Notes under the pieces: model-generated | What the model was told of the DNA's origin: nothing | Seen by the model: the letters and a program-made list of their open reading frames with translations, nothing else | Databases searched by the model: none | Assembly: GCA_905221605.1 (NCBI GenBank) | Contig: CAJNDS010000743.1 | Span: forward strand, 64,001 to 77,039 | Direction: 5' to 3' | Length of the DNA: 13,039 nt | Source of the DNA: Symbiodinium natans | Lineage: Eukaryota; Sar; Dinophyceae; Suessiales; Symbiodiniaceae | Shown: positions 1 through 9,231 of the stretch, piece by piece | Position numbering within the stretch: position 1 is the first letter of the stretch | How the letters are laid out: every line of letters begins with the position of its first letter | Translations under genes and position numbers: made by a program

Positions 1-24
1 TTCTGGAACATTGTGATTATCCAT

Positions 25-536
25 CATGATCGCGCACTAATGTTCTGTACCAATACTGCGACAGCTTCATTTTCCTTCGCGAGTGCTCGCGAGCCCGCGA
101 AGGTGTCATTTGCCCGCGAAAGCTTCACAGGACTGCAAGAATATGTTCTGCATGCGAAAGCTTGCATAGCTTGCAAAGTCTAGGCAGGTCAGTCCGAAGG
201 GAAAACCACGTGTCAGTCACAGCCGTTCCATTGCTCTGCAGGGTCTGTGTCGGCCACTCACGGATCATAGGGCTATTACACCATGATCGCGCACTAATGT
301 TATGTACCAATACTGCGATAGCTTCATTTGCCTTCGCGAGTGCTCGCGAAGGTGTCATTTGCCCGCGGAAGCTTCACAGGACTGCACGAATATTTTCTGC
401 TTGCGAAAGTTTGCAAACCAAGCATCCGGGTTGTCTAGGCAGGTCAGTCCGAAGGGAAAACCACGTGTCAGTCACAGCCGTTCCGTTGCTCTGCAGGGTC
501 TGTGTCGGCCACTCACTGTTCATAGGGCGATTACAT
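25..536. repeat. Tandem pair of a 257-bp unit
   Basis: Two adjacent head-to-tail copies, 25-281 and 282-536, are colinear. Both begin CATGATCGCGCACTAATGTT and both end in a block with GTCTGTGTCGGCCACTCAC and CATAGGG. The copies differ by scattered substitutions and small indels. One is an extra ~8 bp in the palindromic part of copy 1; another is an extra stretch around 416-433 in copy 2. Short ORFs cross the pair on both strands but break differently in each copy, so I do not regard the unit as coding. I do not recognise the family. Confidence 0.9.
331..352. repeat. Perfect GC-rich palindrome inside copy 2 of the 257-bp unit
   Basis: The arms CCTTCGCGAG (331-340) and CTCGCGAAGG (343-352) are exact reverse complements separated by two bases. 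Copy 1 of the unit has the related sequence at 74-103, interrupted by an extra GCCCGCGA-like block. The structure could extrude as a cruciform or mark an old insertion point. No function can be assigned. Confidence 0.85.
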
Positions 537-540
537 AAGG

Positions 541-551
541 GGTTTAGGGTT
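541..551 (+). repeat. Interstitial telomere-like scrap
   Basis: GGTTTAGGGTT immediately follows the end of the 257-bp tandem pair. It is one and a half TTTAGGG units in the same orientation as the terminal telomere. A single short match can arise by chance, but its position at a repeat boundary fits a rearranged subtelomere. Confidence 0.4.
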
Positions 552-552
552 G

Positions 553-1606
553 CGACAGCAGCGTCCCGACACCATGCTCGACTCCTGACTCCAGTCCCGA
601 AAAACTGCCCTCTAACGAGAAGCCAAACAGGCGCTCCCCCTGAAAATGGAGGACTTGACACCCTTGCCTTCATTGATTGACGTCCCGGCAGAACCGGCAG
701 GACAGACAATGAAAGGCTGAAATTCAAGACCAATGTTGCTCAAATCTACAATCCCATGTGCGTCCCACCCCATTCTGTGGATTTGGCGCAATCGGCGCAT
801 GCGCTGAAATCACCTGTCGCCCTTGTCTGCGTTCTGGCTGTAGTGGTCATGGCCGTCCACTGATGCAGCCGCCCTCTAAGGGTCAAGGCCACGCAGTGCA
901 CCCAGGCACTTTCTCCATTGCCAAAGTTGCCAAGGTTTCCAAAGTTGCCGAAGGCCAGAACCGTTGGGTGCCCCCAGGATTCTTGGCCCCAACCTCCAAT
1001 CGGGTGCCCGTGCTAGCCTCAGCCTTAGCATGTCAGTCTTCTGAATTCTCCAGCTATGCCATTGGATGTCACGAAAGCTAGCTCCTGGGAGCTTGTGGGG
1101 GTTTTGTTTACAGCCTTCTAAAGTCTGGCCCACTTTTGTAAATGGAGGGAGGCAGGATATCGGGTCCTCGCGACGCATGAAAATCCAGTTTCCTTTCTTC
1201 GCCTGCGCAAACTCTCGTTGGCCAAGTTGTCTGGCCATGTGAGACTCTAACAGTTCGCAGGGACGTCATGGGCAACTCCGTTTTCCGGCCACCCCTAGTC
1301 CTAACACGTCGCGGAAATCATGAGGTGGGAGGGAAGGGGGGGGGGCGCCTCTTGACCTAAGGCCTGCAACTTGTGTCAGCATGCAACCGAATCGCAAAAT
1401 TCTGCGAGGCTATCTGAGCTTACAGCTTGCAACTACCCAAAGTTCCAATGCATTTCTGCGGCAGACGCAAGTCAATCTTGAGGAATCGCATCGCCGTGCC
1501 TGAAACCCTCAACCCTCAGCCCTACTGCCTACGTTGCACGACAGACGACAGCGCTGCCTGCCGAAAAGCACCTCAAAGAGAGAGGGGGATCCGACACAGC
1601 TCATGC
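553..1606. other. Stretch without a recognisable gene
   Basis: Open frames here are short (about 120 codons or fewer), overlap on both strands and match no family I recognise. Visible items are a four-copy 9-bp repeat (918-953), a run of ten G at 1336-1345 in a G-rich patch, and a weak relic of the ~223-bp repeat motif near 1030-1070 (TTCTGAATTCTCCAGCT). Confidence 0.6.
918..953 (+). repeat. Short tandem repeat, 9-bp unit x4
   Basis: Four consecutive 9-mers are TTGCCAAAG, TTGCCAAGG, TTTCCAAAG and TTGCCGAAG. In one frame they read as a K-V-A/S triplet repeat, but the enclosing 107-codon ORF has no other sign of being a gene. Confidence 0.75.
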
Positions 1607-1706
1607 CCAACTCTGCAACAGATATCGTTTTCTGAGCTCTCCACCTGTGCAGTTGGACGTTTCTGATGTCCCTGTGTATTGTGTTCCCTGCTGGTCTCAG
1701 CAGCAT

Positions 1707-2125
1707 CAATGCCGCTGGACGTCAATCCTTCAGCTAGCCAGCCAGGTGGGCCACCGGCAAGATGGCAGAAGGGCAGGAAGAACCTCAGAATGAAGGAGGT
1801 ATGTGCCTTCGATACGTCAACACAGCACCAGTTCATTAGACTGGGTTCACGCCAAGCCCATAAACCATCTATACTTCAGTATTTGGCTGTTTCAATTCTT
1901 TGCGCAAAGACTGAGGGTAATCCCATACAGCTCATGCCCGACTCCGCGACCGATATCGCTTTCTGAATTCTCCGCCTGTGCAGCTGGATGTTCCCGGTGT
2001 GCCCGTGTATTGTGTTCCGCGCAAGTGCTTTGGAAGCAACGGCATCCTGTGCAATGTGGCAAGGAGCTCAAGCCGCGGTTCAGTGGGTTGCGAAGGACTG
2101 GCAAGTCCAAGACCATGTCCGATTT
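1707..2125 (+). repeat. ~370-bp dispersed repeat, copy 1
   Basis: This copy shares the same order of blocks with copies at 7911 and 8278. It begins CAATGCCGCTGGACGTCAAT, then GGCAAGATGGCAGAAGGG, AACCTCAGAATGAAGG, ATAAACCATCTATACTTCAG, TTTGCGCAAAGAC, and then a TCTCC..CTGTGCAGCTGG motif. It continues through CAAGTGCTTTGGAAGCAACG to GGCAAGTCCAAGACCA. Divergence from the other copies is moderate, with small indels. The shared reading frames are not conserved among copies, so it is better treated as a non-coding subtelomeric repeat than as a gene family. Confidence 0.8.
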
Positions 2126-2369
2126 TCCAAGGCGGGAATGTGCGAGCATAACAAGAGGTGTTGCTGCTTGGTCTTCAGAAGGCCGGTTGCATCGTGAGGA
2201 GGATGTGGGGGTAGTTCCAAATGACAGCCCCCTGTAAAGACCTCCAGGAGGACACTGAAGCCGCGCAACCTGTGCAAGGCTGCAAGGCTCCAGGGCCTCT
2301 AGGCTAGACTGGAGATCCCTCGAGCGAGCAACAGTTGCTCCATAACTTGGAAAGACTGATACCCTTGCC
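1868..2369 (+). repeat. Tandem duplication copy 1, left block (B1)
   Basis: These 502 bases match 6147-6648 at a constant offset of 4279, and I found no mismatch or gap on reading the two copies side by side. The match begins at TCTATACTTCAG and ends at CCCTTGCC. Identical short ORFs in both copies simply reflect this identity. The block is interrupted on its right by the mobile element at 2370. Confidence 0.95.
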
Positions 2370-2370
2370 A
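2362..2370 (+). repeat. Target-site duplication, left copy
   Basis: CCCTTGCCA here is repeated at 4787-4795 directly outside the right end of the element. It is present once at 6641-6649 in the paralogous copy that lacks the insertion. The last A is ambiguous: it can belong to the duplication (9 bp) or to the inverted repeat (8-bp duplication, symmetric 16-bp TIRs). Confidence 0.9.
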
Positions 2371-2385
2371 TCCCCACCCCCTTAA
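2370..2385 (+). repeat. Left terminal inverted repeat
   Basis: ATCCCCACCCCCTTAA is the exact reverse complement of 4771-4786. Inward of it the left end continues CCCTTGAAATTTAGG and a G-run, whereas the right end continues into C- and G-runs around GTTAC. The strict match therefore stops at 16 bp. Confidence 0.93.
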
Positions 2386-2389
2386 CCCT

Positions 2390-2524
2390 TGAAATTTAGG
2401 GGGGGGGTGAGGCCTTGAAATAGTTCAGGCGGTTAGCTGGACGCCGAGGCATGATAAACCTGGGGGTGGGTGCAACAGGCTGAAATTTCAACATTCGGGG
2501 GGTAAGCGGCTGAAAATAATTTCA
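2390..2524. repeat. Left subterminal TGAAATTTCA-type motifs
   Basis: Related motifs are TGAAATTT at 2390-2397, TGAAAT at 2416-2421, the perfect palindrome TGAAATTTCA at 2481-2490, and TGAAAATAATTTCA at 2511-2524. The right end has TGAAATTTCA at 4671-4680 and TGAAATTTTTTCA at 4717-4729. GGCTGAAATTTCAA is shared exactly between the two ends. Clustered subterminal motifs near both ends are what transposase-binding regions look like in many DNA transposons; binding itself is inferred. Confidence 0.65.
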
Positions 2525-2658
2525 GAATCGAATTCTGGACCACAACCGTCAGGGGAAGGCAGAGGATGTCTGCAGACCATTAAAACAGACACACCGAAAC
2601 AGACAACAACCCACGAAGCACATAAGATCACATAAGTACACATAAATACCACCTCTAG

Positions 2659-3495
2659 AGTATTGACAGTATATCGAAGCTTCAGAACGACGCTGCTATA
2701 GCTGTCCTCAAACTGTACATTCCGGCCTGGCTGGACTCCAATTCGGCCCTGCCTCTCAATCTCTTGCGTCGACGCACGGCGGCTCTCTTGCATCATCTTG
2801 ATGGTAGGGCTGCAGTGACTCAAGCTTGGATACAGCGAAAGTGGAACTATGTGGGTCATGTGCTAAGAATGCGAGAGGACTCCATGCCGTCCATTGCGTT
2901 GCAGCAAGGAGTGCTTGGTAGGTGGCGTCAGGTAAGACCTGGGCCCGGAAACATGCTCTTCCAGTGGATACATCATGTTGTGCGTGCTACAGGACTGTGT
3001 GCCTCGTCTGAAGGTCCAAGTTGGTCTGAACTACGAGACCTCGCATCAAATAGGGAGCTTTGGTCCAATCATGGGTCAAGAATAGTTGAGCTCTACTGGT
3101 TGCCCCCGCACTATGCGAAGCCTACTACTGATTGGCTGAGATGGCAGCATGCTGTAACTCATGAGTGCCACTGGGGGTTGAGTCTGTTCGTGCTGCTGCG
3201 TTCGGATTCCTGGGCTGTGGTGTGGCTGGATGTCACGGACGGCTGGCAAAGTCTGACATTTGCACAGCATGAGGACCTTTACTCCGTTTTGCACTTCGTC
3301 ATTTGTCATCTCAGATATGTGGACACCTGGCTGTCTTTCCAAGTTCTCTTCGTGCATACTGCTTTTGAGATCTTTGAGCATACCCTCTATGATGTCACTG
3401 TCAAGCTATACAAAGCATTCCAGAGAGTAGTGTCCTATCAAGTTGTGCCTGAAGCTTGGTGCCGCGAAGTGGCGACTCTCGCCCTGCAGTCATAG
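2659..3495 (+). pseudogene. C-terminal tail of a non-LTR (LINE-type) reverse transcriptase, 5'-truncated
   Basis: The frame is open from after a TAG at 2656-2658 to TAG at 3493-3495 (278 codons). It has no ATG near its beginning and no reverse-transcriptase catalytic motifs. The recognisable part is the post-RT tail: WIQRKWNYVGHVLRM at about 2827-2871, then R-x-RPGPGNMLFQWIHHVV, then WSELRDLASNRELW to about 3063. This order (W..R.W..GHVLRM, a GRxR-like basic stretch, a conserved W, and a second W..LA.NR..W block) is typical of the end of LINE ORF2 proteins. The remaining ~140 codons match nothing I know. It lies wholly inside the TIR element, so it is either captured cargo or an older LINE insertion. 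The call rests on motif order read by eye. Confidence 0.55.
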
Positions 3496-3593
3496 GCACT
3501 GTGGTGTGGGGGCGGGCTGGGCAGAAAGGGCAGCAGTCGAGTCCCTTGTGAAAAAAGAGATTGTTGGAGGTTCTGGGGCAGTTGCTGCCTGGG

Positions 3594-3623
3594 CGGGCCG
3601 TCCCGGTACTACGTCCCCAGGGC
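3594..3623 (+). repeat. Inner inverted repeat flanking the GA array, left arm
   Basis: This arm (GGCCGTCCCGGTACTACGTC, then CCCAGGG) pairs imperfectly with the reverse complement of 4600-4632 (GGCCTGTCCCGATGGTACCA, then CGTCCCCGGG). The two differ by a few substitutions and two small indels over about 28 bp. Together the arms bracket the whole GA-rich array and suggest a nested insertion or fold-back unit. A run of ten T follows at 3625-3634. Confidence 0.65.
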
Positions 3624-3666
3624 GTTTTTTTTTTGCTAGGCGGAGAACGTGACAGACGACAGACTC

Positions 3667-4597
<931 letters not shown>

Positions 4598-4599
4598 GA

Positions 4600-4632
4600 G
4601 ACCCGGGGACGTGGTACCATCGGGACAGGCCA
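4600..4632 (+). repeat. Inner inverted repeat flanking the GA array, right arm
   Basis: This is the partner of 3594-3623: CCCGGGGACGTGGTACCATC, then GGGACAGGCC. It begins where the GA array ends, so the pair encloses the microsatellite region almost exactly. Confidence 0.65.
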
Positions 4633-4670
4633 TTGTTCGACCTACCTACCTCCCCTTCAAAACCCCTGGC

Positions 4671-4729
4671 TGAAATTTCAAAGACCTTGGGGGCCCACCA
4701 GGCAACAGCAAAATCCTGAAATTTTTTCA
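4671..4729. repeat. Right subterminal TGAAATTTCA-type motifs
   Basis: TGAAATTTCA at 4671-4680 and TGAAATTTTTTCA at 4717-4729 lie 40-115 bp from the right end of the element. They match motifs 20-155 bp from its left end. Confidence 0.6.
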
Positions 4730-4770
4730 TGCTGGCGACAAGGAGGGGGGGGGGGTTACCCCCCCCCCCC

Positions 4771-4786
4771 TTAAGGGGGTGGGGAT
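4771..4786 (-). repeat. Right terminal inverted repeat
   Basis: TTAAGGGGGTGGGGAT is the exact reverse complement of 2370-2385. It is preceded by a G-run and a C-run around GTTAC (4744-4770), itself a near-palindrome. Confidence 0.93.
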
Positions 4787-4795
4787 CCCTTGCCA
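4787..4795 (+). repeat. Target-site duplication, right copy
   Basis: CCCTTGCCA repeats 2362-2370. Beyond it the sequence continues GCCTGCGCACAGG, exactly as at 6650 in the copy without the insertion. Confidence 0.9.
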
Positions 4796-5282
4796 GCCTG
4801 CGCACAGGCTTGCTGGTCTGTATGGTTTGCAGCCCGGTGGGGCTTGGGATTTTGTCCCAAACAAGGTTTTTCCCTGAGCTTGCTTGCCACACACACTTGC
4901 GGAATGAACAGCTGCCCAAGACGGAACTGCCAACAACACGAAAGACAGCGCGGCATGATGTGTTCAATAATGTTTGACATGGACGCCTCCTAGACAGCTC
5001 ATACCTGACGCTGCACCCGCTTTCGCTCTCCGGACAGCCGTGCAGCTAGATGAAAACTGGGGGCTGAGCCATGTTCAGCCACTTGTCCTGAAGGCACGGG
5101 CGTGGCGCATGACAGAACCGGCCCCGGGGCCTCTTCTGCGTGCGGGAGGGGCTCGAGCGCCTTACTTCAATTAACTCGGTGGACCCGGTACGGCGAGCAG
5201 CAGATGTCTGTTTGCTCGCTGCAGCTCATGCCGCTCATGCCTTATACTCGGCAACTGCTTTTGCCTTCAGAATTCTCACAAA
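4787..5282 (+). repeat. Tandem duplication copy 1, right block (C1)
   Basis: This block matches 6641-7133 with about a dozen substitutions and two 2-3-bp indels by eye, roughly 97%. Examples are TATGGTT/TATAGTT, GACGCTG/GACTCTG and GATGAAAACT/GATGTAAACT. In copy 2 the block directly continues the left block; here the two are separated by the mobile element. Confidence 0.93.
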
Positions 5283-5551
5283 ACTTGTTGCGCCGTTGCG
5301 CCTGTCCTCTGACCCTCTCACCTGGACTGGAAGGACCAGCTGTCCTGCGGTGCCGCCTCAAACACACGGAAAGTTTTCTGATGTTCAGCTGCCCCGGTCT
5401 TGTGCGTTCTTGCTCGCGCTGGCATCTAAGCCTGTCTCTGTCATGCACGCAAAACGGTTCCAGCGCGTGCTGTGCAAAGTGATCTGATTCCCAGCAGGCA
5501 CGACGGTGAAATGCCCCTGCCTGCATCTCAAGTCTCAAGCGCATCAACCAA
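5283..5551. other. Segment present only in duplication copy 1 (I)
   Basis: In copy 2, CAGAATTCTCCCACTGTGCA runs directly into CAGCTGGATATTCCCGTG. In copy 1 about 270 bases lie between CAGAATTCTCACA and CCAGCTGGATATTCCCGTG. Part of it (about 5370-5440, GTTTTCTGATGTTCAGCTGC) resembles another degenerate copy of the ~223-bp repeat motif. A loss of repeat units in copy 2 is therefore as likely as an insertion here. No gene was recognised. Confidence 0.5.
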
Positions 5552-5598
5552 TGAAACCAGCTGGATATTCCCGTGTGTTGTGTTTCCTGCGGCTCTTG

Positions 5599-5928
5599 GA
5601 TTAGGGGCAAACGCAGCGGACCCGTCCAAAGGCGAACCTTGGACAAAGTTCGTTTAAGCCCGCCGGCCTTCGAACGCTCGCGCCTTCGTCGCTTCTCCGC
5701 CTTCGTCGAGGCTTGTTCGGGTTCACGGTTCGTGGACCCCGCTGGGGGGCAAGTTGAGAGGTGGGAAGTGAAGAACATCAGGCTCGGCAAGCGCAGCTTC
5801 CTAAACCCTTCTCTTGTCTTTGTCGAAGTCGCCTGACTTCGCCGAGGTTGGTTTTGGAGGTGTTGGGCTTACAAGGTTCCCCCCAGGTCGGCTGGGGGTA
5901 TGCCCTTGGGGGGGTCCCTTCTGTTCGG
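5599..5928. other. Segment present only in duplication copy 1 (II)
   Basis: Copy 2 reads TTTCCTGCGGTTGTTGGTGC straight through, whereas copy 1 has about 330 extra bases between CTGCGGCTCTTGG and CTTGTTGGAGCCTGC. CGGCTCTTG and CGGCCCTTG near the two edges differ at one base and might be a decayed 9-bp target duplication. No terminal inverted repeat is visible. An 87-codon open frame crosses it without recognisable similarity. Confidence 0.45.
5824..5841. repeat. Perfect 7-bp stem with 4-nt loop
   Basis: CGAAGTC and GACTTCG are separated by GCCT within the extra segment of copy 1. No run of T follows, so it does not look like a terminator; function unknown. Confidence 0.5.
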
Positions 5929-6146
5929 CCCTTGTTGGAGCCTGCTGGAGTGGGACACCCAACTTTTGCACAATTGTCTTGCGGGCATGTCGGCTACAAA
6001 TGCCGCAATTGTGGTTTGTCACTGTCTCTGGCGTCTGTGAGGGGTCTGTGCTGGATCTCGATGGGGGGGTCGAGAAACGCCTTCGGCATTTTCCAACCTC
6101 CCCTACCCTTGTGCAGCCAAATCAGTCAGCAGCCGGTTGCCCAGGG

Positions 6147-6648
6147 TCTATACTTCAGTATTTGGCTGTTTCAATTCTTTGCGCAAAGACTGAGGGTAAT
6201 CCCATACAGCTCATGCCCGACTCCGCGACCGATATCGCTTTCTGAATTCTCCGCCTGTGCAGCTGGATGTTCCCGGTGTGCCCGTGTATTGTGTTCCGCG
6301 CAAGTGCTTTGGAAGCAACGGCATCCTGTGCAATGTGGCAAGGAGCTCAAGCCGCGGTTCAGTGGGTTGCGAAGGACTGGCAAGTCCAAGACCATGTCCG
6401 ATTTTCCAAGGCGGGAATGTGCGAGCATAACAAGAGGTGTTGCTGCTTGGTCTTCAGAAGGCCGGTTGCATCGTGAGGAGGATGTGGGGGTAGTTCCAAA
6501 TGACAGCCCCCTGTAAAGACCTCCAGGAGGACACTGAAGCCGCGCAACCTGTGCAAGGCTGCAAGGCTCCAGGGCCTCTAGGCTAGACTGGAGATCCCTC
6601 GAGCGAGCAACAGTTGCTCCATAACTTGGAAAGACTGATACCCTTGCC
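6147..6648 (+). repeat. Tandem duplication copy 2, left block (B2)
   Basis: Identical base for base, by my reading, to 1868-2369. Its left edge joins the end of copy 1 directly (…GGTTGCCCAGGG then TCTATACTTCAG), so the duplication is head-to-tail. Confidence 0.95.
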
Positions 6649-6649
6649 A
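6641..6649 (+). other. Unoccupied insertion site of the TIR element
   Basis: CCCTTGCCA occurs once here between ACTGATA and GCCTGCG, the same flanks that surround the element at 2361 and 4796. This is the ancestral state and fixes the element's boundaries. Confidence 0.93.
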
Positions 6650-7133
6650 GCCTGCGCACAGGCTTGCTGGTCTGTATAGTTTGCAGCCCGGTGGGGCTTG
6701 GGATTTTGTCCCAAACAAGGTTTTTCCCTGAGCTTGCTTGCCACACACACTTGCGGAATGAACAGCTGCCCAAGACGGAACTGCCAACAACACGAAAGAC
6801 AGCGCGGCATGATGTGTTCAATAATGTTTGACATGGACGCCTCCTAGACAGCTCATACCTGACTCTGCACCCGCTTTCGCTCTCCGGACAGCCGTGCAGC
6901 TAGATGTAAACTGGGGGCTGAGCCATGTTCAGCCACTGTGTGTCCTGAAGGCACGGGCGTGGCATATGACAGAACCGGCCCCGGGGCCTCTTCTGCGTGC
7001 GGGAGGGGCTCGAGCGTCTTACTTCAATTAACTCGGTGGACCCGGTTCGGCGAGCAGCAGATGTCTTTCTGCTTGCTGCAGCTCATGCCGCTCATGCCTT
7101 ACTCGGTAACTGCTTTCGCCTTCAGAATTCTCC
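6649..7133 (+). repeat. Tandem duplication copy 2, right block (C2)
   Basis: Colinear with 4795-5282 at an initial offset of 1854, roughly 97% identical with two small indels. It continues into the ~223-bp degenerate tandem repeat, and copy 2 ends near 7275 (CAGCCGTTGCCCA). That matches the end of copy 1 at about 6127-6143 (CAGCCGGTTGCCCA). Confidence 0.9.
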
Positions 7134-7800
7134 CACTGTGCAGCTGGATATTCCCGTGTGTTGTGTTTCCTGCGGTTGTTGGTGCCTGCAGGAGCGGGAC
7201 ACCAAAAGTTTGCACAAGTGTCGTGCAGGCATGTGCATGAAGCAAGATCTGCAGCCAACAGCCGTTGCCCAATGTCTTCCTTCCATTCCGTGGTTGGTGA
7301 AGGCTCCAACACGCAGCTGCTACCTTGCCCTGCGGTTGCGCAACCGCTATCGGTTTCTAAACTCTCCAGCTGTGCAGCTAGACGTTCCCTGCGTATTGTG
7401 TTCTCTGCTTATCTCATGCATGGAGTGGGAAGCTGGTCCTTTGCACAAGTTTCTTGCGCCACGAGCAGGGCACGTCGTGTTAACATTCGCCACTGGTCTG
7501 GCCTGCACTAGTGGGACGCCGAGCACAAGTGATGTGCATGGAGCACGATCTGCAGTCAACAGCGTCTGCCCATTTTGGAACTCTTGCGGGGGTTTGTGCA
7601 GCTGGGCGTTCCCGCTGTGCAGTGTGTTCCCGGCTGGTGTGAAAGCCTGCAGGAGGAGGCTGAGCCTTTCCACAAGCACAACGACACTGCTGGCGACATC
7701 TGGAACTAGCAGCTTCTTGGTTCAGACCGAAGAGAGCCGTCGCGGATGCTGGTGTCCAGGCCGGAGCAGCAAAGCAGATTGGGTCAGGTGAACAGCCGCC
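7118..7800 (+). repeat. Degenerate tandem repeat, ~223-bp period
   Basis: A motif of the form TTTCTGAACTCTCC..CTGTGCAGCTGGA, then TTCCCGTGTATTGTGTTCC, then CTGGT…GCCTGCAGGAG, recurs near 7128, 7352 and 7574 (spacings 224 and 222). Between them TTTGCACAAGT, GATGTGCATGGAGCA and GATCTGCAGTCAACAGC blocks also recur. Relics of the same motif occur near 1629, 1960, 5020, 5555, 5940, 6237, 6885, 7840, 8156 and 8541, so it is the common core of most repeats in the window. A 264-codon ORF crosses it but matches no family and is not preserved between units. Confidence 0.7.
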
Positions 7801-7910
7801 ATGGCACGGTCCATGATTTGTTCGGAAACGTGTGGATGGGCGGGCTGCCTCCTGTGTACCGTGTTGTCTGCTGGTTTCAAGCCTGCAGGAGTAGAACAGT
7901 CCAACAGCAC

Positions 7911-8277
7911 CAATGCCGATGGACGTCAATCCTTCACCCAGCCAGCGAGGTGGGTCACCGGCAAGATGGCAGACGGGTAGGAAGAAACCTCAGAATGAAG
8001 GAGGTATGTGCCTTCAGTACGTCAACAAAGCACTATAGTTCATGAGGCTGAATTCACGCCAAACCCCATAAACCATATATACTTCAGTGTTTGGCTGTTT
8101 TCATTTTTTGCACAAGGACCACACAGGTCGTGCCCGACTCCGCATCTGATGTCGCTTTTCGAACTCTCCACCTGCGCAGTTGAGCATTTCTTATGTTCCT
8201 TTGTATTGTGGTCCCCGCTGGTCTCAAACCTGCAGAAGTAGGGCAATCCAACAACACCAATGCCATACCAATGTCGC
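7911..8277 (+). repeat. ~370-bp dispersed repeat, copy 2
   Basis: Starts CAATGCCGATGGACGTCAAT and is followed 367 bp later by the next copy at 8278. It has the block order of copy 1 at 1707 up to the TCTCCACCTG motif, then ends CTGGTCTCAAACCTGCAG with a short duplicated CCAATGCC-type spacer. Confidence 0.82.
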
Positions 8278-8750
8278 CAGTGCCGATGGACGTCAATCCT
8301 TGACCCAGCCGGCGAGGCGGTCCACCAGCAAGATGGCAGAAGGGTAGGAAGAAACCTCAGAATGAAGGCTCATGTGCCTTCAATACTTCAGCACAGCACT
8401 CGTTCAATAGACTGAGTTCACGCCAAACCCCATAAACCATCTATACTTCAGTGTTTGGCTCTTTCAATTATTTTCAGTTCTTTGCGCAAAGACAGAGGGA
8501 AATCCCATTCAGTTCGTGCCCGACTCCGCAACTGATATCGTTTTCTGAACTCTCCACATGTGCACTTGGACATCCTGTGCATTGTGTTCCCCACTGGTCT
8601 CAAGCCTGCCGGGGTAGGCTAAGCCCTTGCACAAGTGCTTTGGAAGCAACGGCAGCCTGCACGATGTGCAGGCAAGGAGCTCAATGTGTTGTGTTTCGGT
8701 GGGTTGCGCGGGACTGTGGCAAGTCCAAGACCACATCCGATTCTGACTGA
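8278..8750 (+). repeat. ~370-bp dispersed repeat, copy 3
   Basis: Tandem to copy 2. It extends further right, sharing CAAGTGCTTTGGAAGCAACG, CAAGGAGCTCA, GTGGGTTGCG and GGCAAGTCCAAGACCA with copy 1 at about 2026-2116. A TATTTTCAGTTC segment near 8469 is a small insertion relative to copy 1. Confidence 0.82.
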
Positions 8751-9069
8751 AGCTGTGAGCTGGTCCCGGCCGAACGCTGCAAAGCATCTGTGCAGCCTGC
8801 GGGCATGAGATGAAGACATTGGCGGACGCTGCAATACAGCCACAAGAAGGTGCATGTAGAAGGAATGGCAGGAATACTGCTCTTGCTTTCTTCTCGGGAG
8901 CGGCGCGGCTTCCAACTTTCCCAAAAATGTATGTTGACCTGGTCGGTTTCATGTGCCAGGCAGCCAATATCAGCATTTCAGTGGATGTCGTGGAGACAGC
9001 TTTGCGGTTCCCACAGTTTGCTGCGTTTCTGAAGGCGATTCTTGGATTCATGCCTCGAGGCGGCGTCGA

Positions 9070-9231
9070 CAGGTGATTTTGGGTGGGCACTCGCTCGGTG
9101 TGAATGTGGCCCAGACAGTGGCAGGATGTTGTGAACGCATGGGCATCGATGTCGTTGCCATCTTGGCCTTGGACCCGCGCTCCACGCCAACATATCTGTC
9201 AGGGAATGCTTGTCCCGCGGCGCGCCTCTGA
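9070..9231 (+). pseudogene. Thioesterase-like alpha/beta-hydrolase fragment
   Basis: The frame reads VILGGHSLGVNVAQTVAG, then …MGIDVVAILALDPR. GHSLG is a nucleophile-elbow G-x-S-x-G motif with the serine codon at 9091-9093. The Asp of LALDPR (9172-9174) lies 27 residues further, which fits the Ser-Asp spacing of type I thioesterase domains of polyketide/nonribosomal peptide synthases. Such domains release or edit an acyl chain from a carrier protein. The frame stops at 9229-9231, before any catalytic His region. Upstream and downstream coding-like stretches lie in other frames (8810-9076 ending PRGGVDR; 9210-9611 with PYVPFLPFLEVHQRGYLW). It is either a frameshifted pseudogene or an exon whose neighbours need splicing. 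Other alpha/beta hydrolases are possible. Confidence 0.5.

Noticed and set aside
7567-7577. CCCATTTTGG, similar to part of the dinoflagellate spliced leader
   Set aside because: Only about nine bases match, it lies inside the degenerate tandem repeat, and no spliced-leader RNA features (downstream donor, Sm-like site) are visible.
6997-7791. 264-codon plus-strand ORF
   Set aside because: It runs across three diverged units of the ~223-bp tandem repeat, has no recognisable domain, and its frame is not preserved between units.
7911-8750. CRISPR-like regular repeats
   Set aside because: Units are ~370 bp, degenerate, adjacent and without short unique spacers, in a eukaryotic telomeric context.
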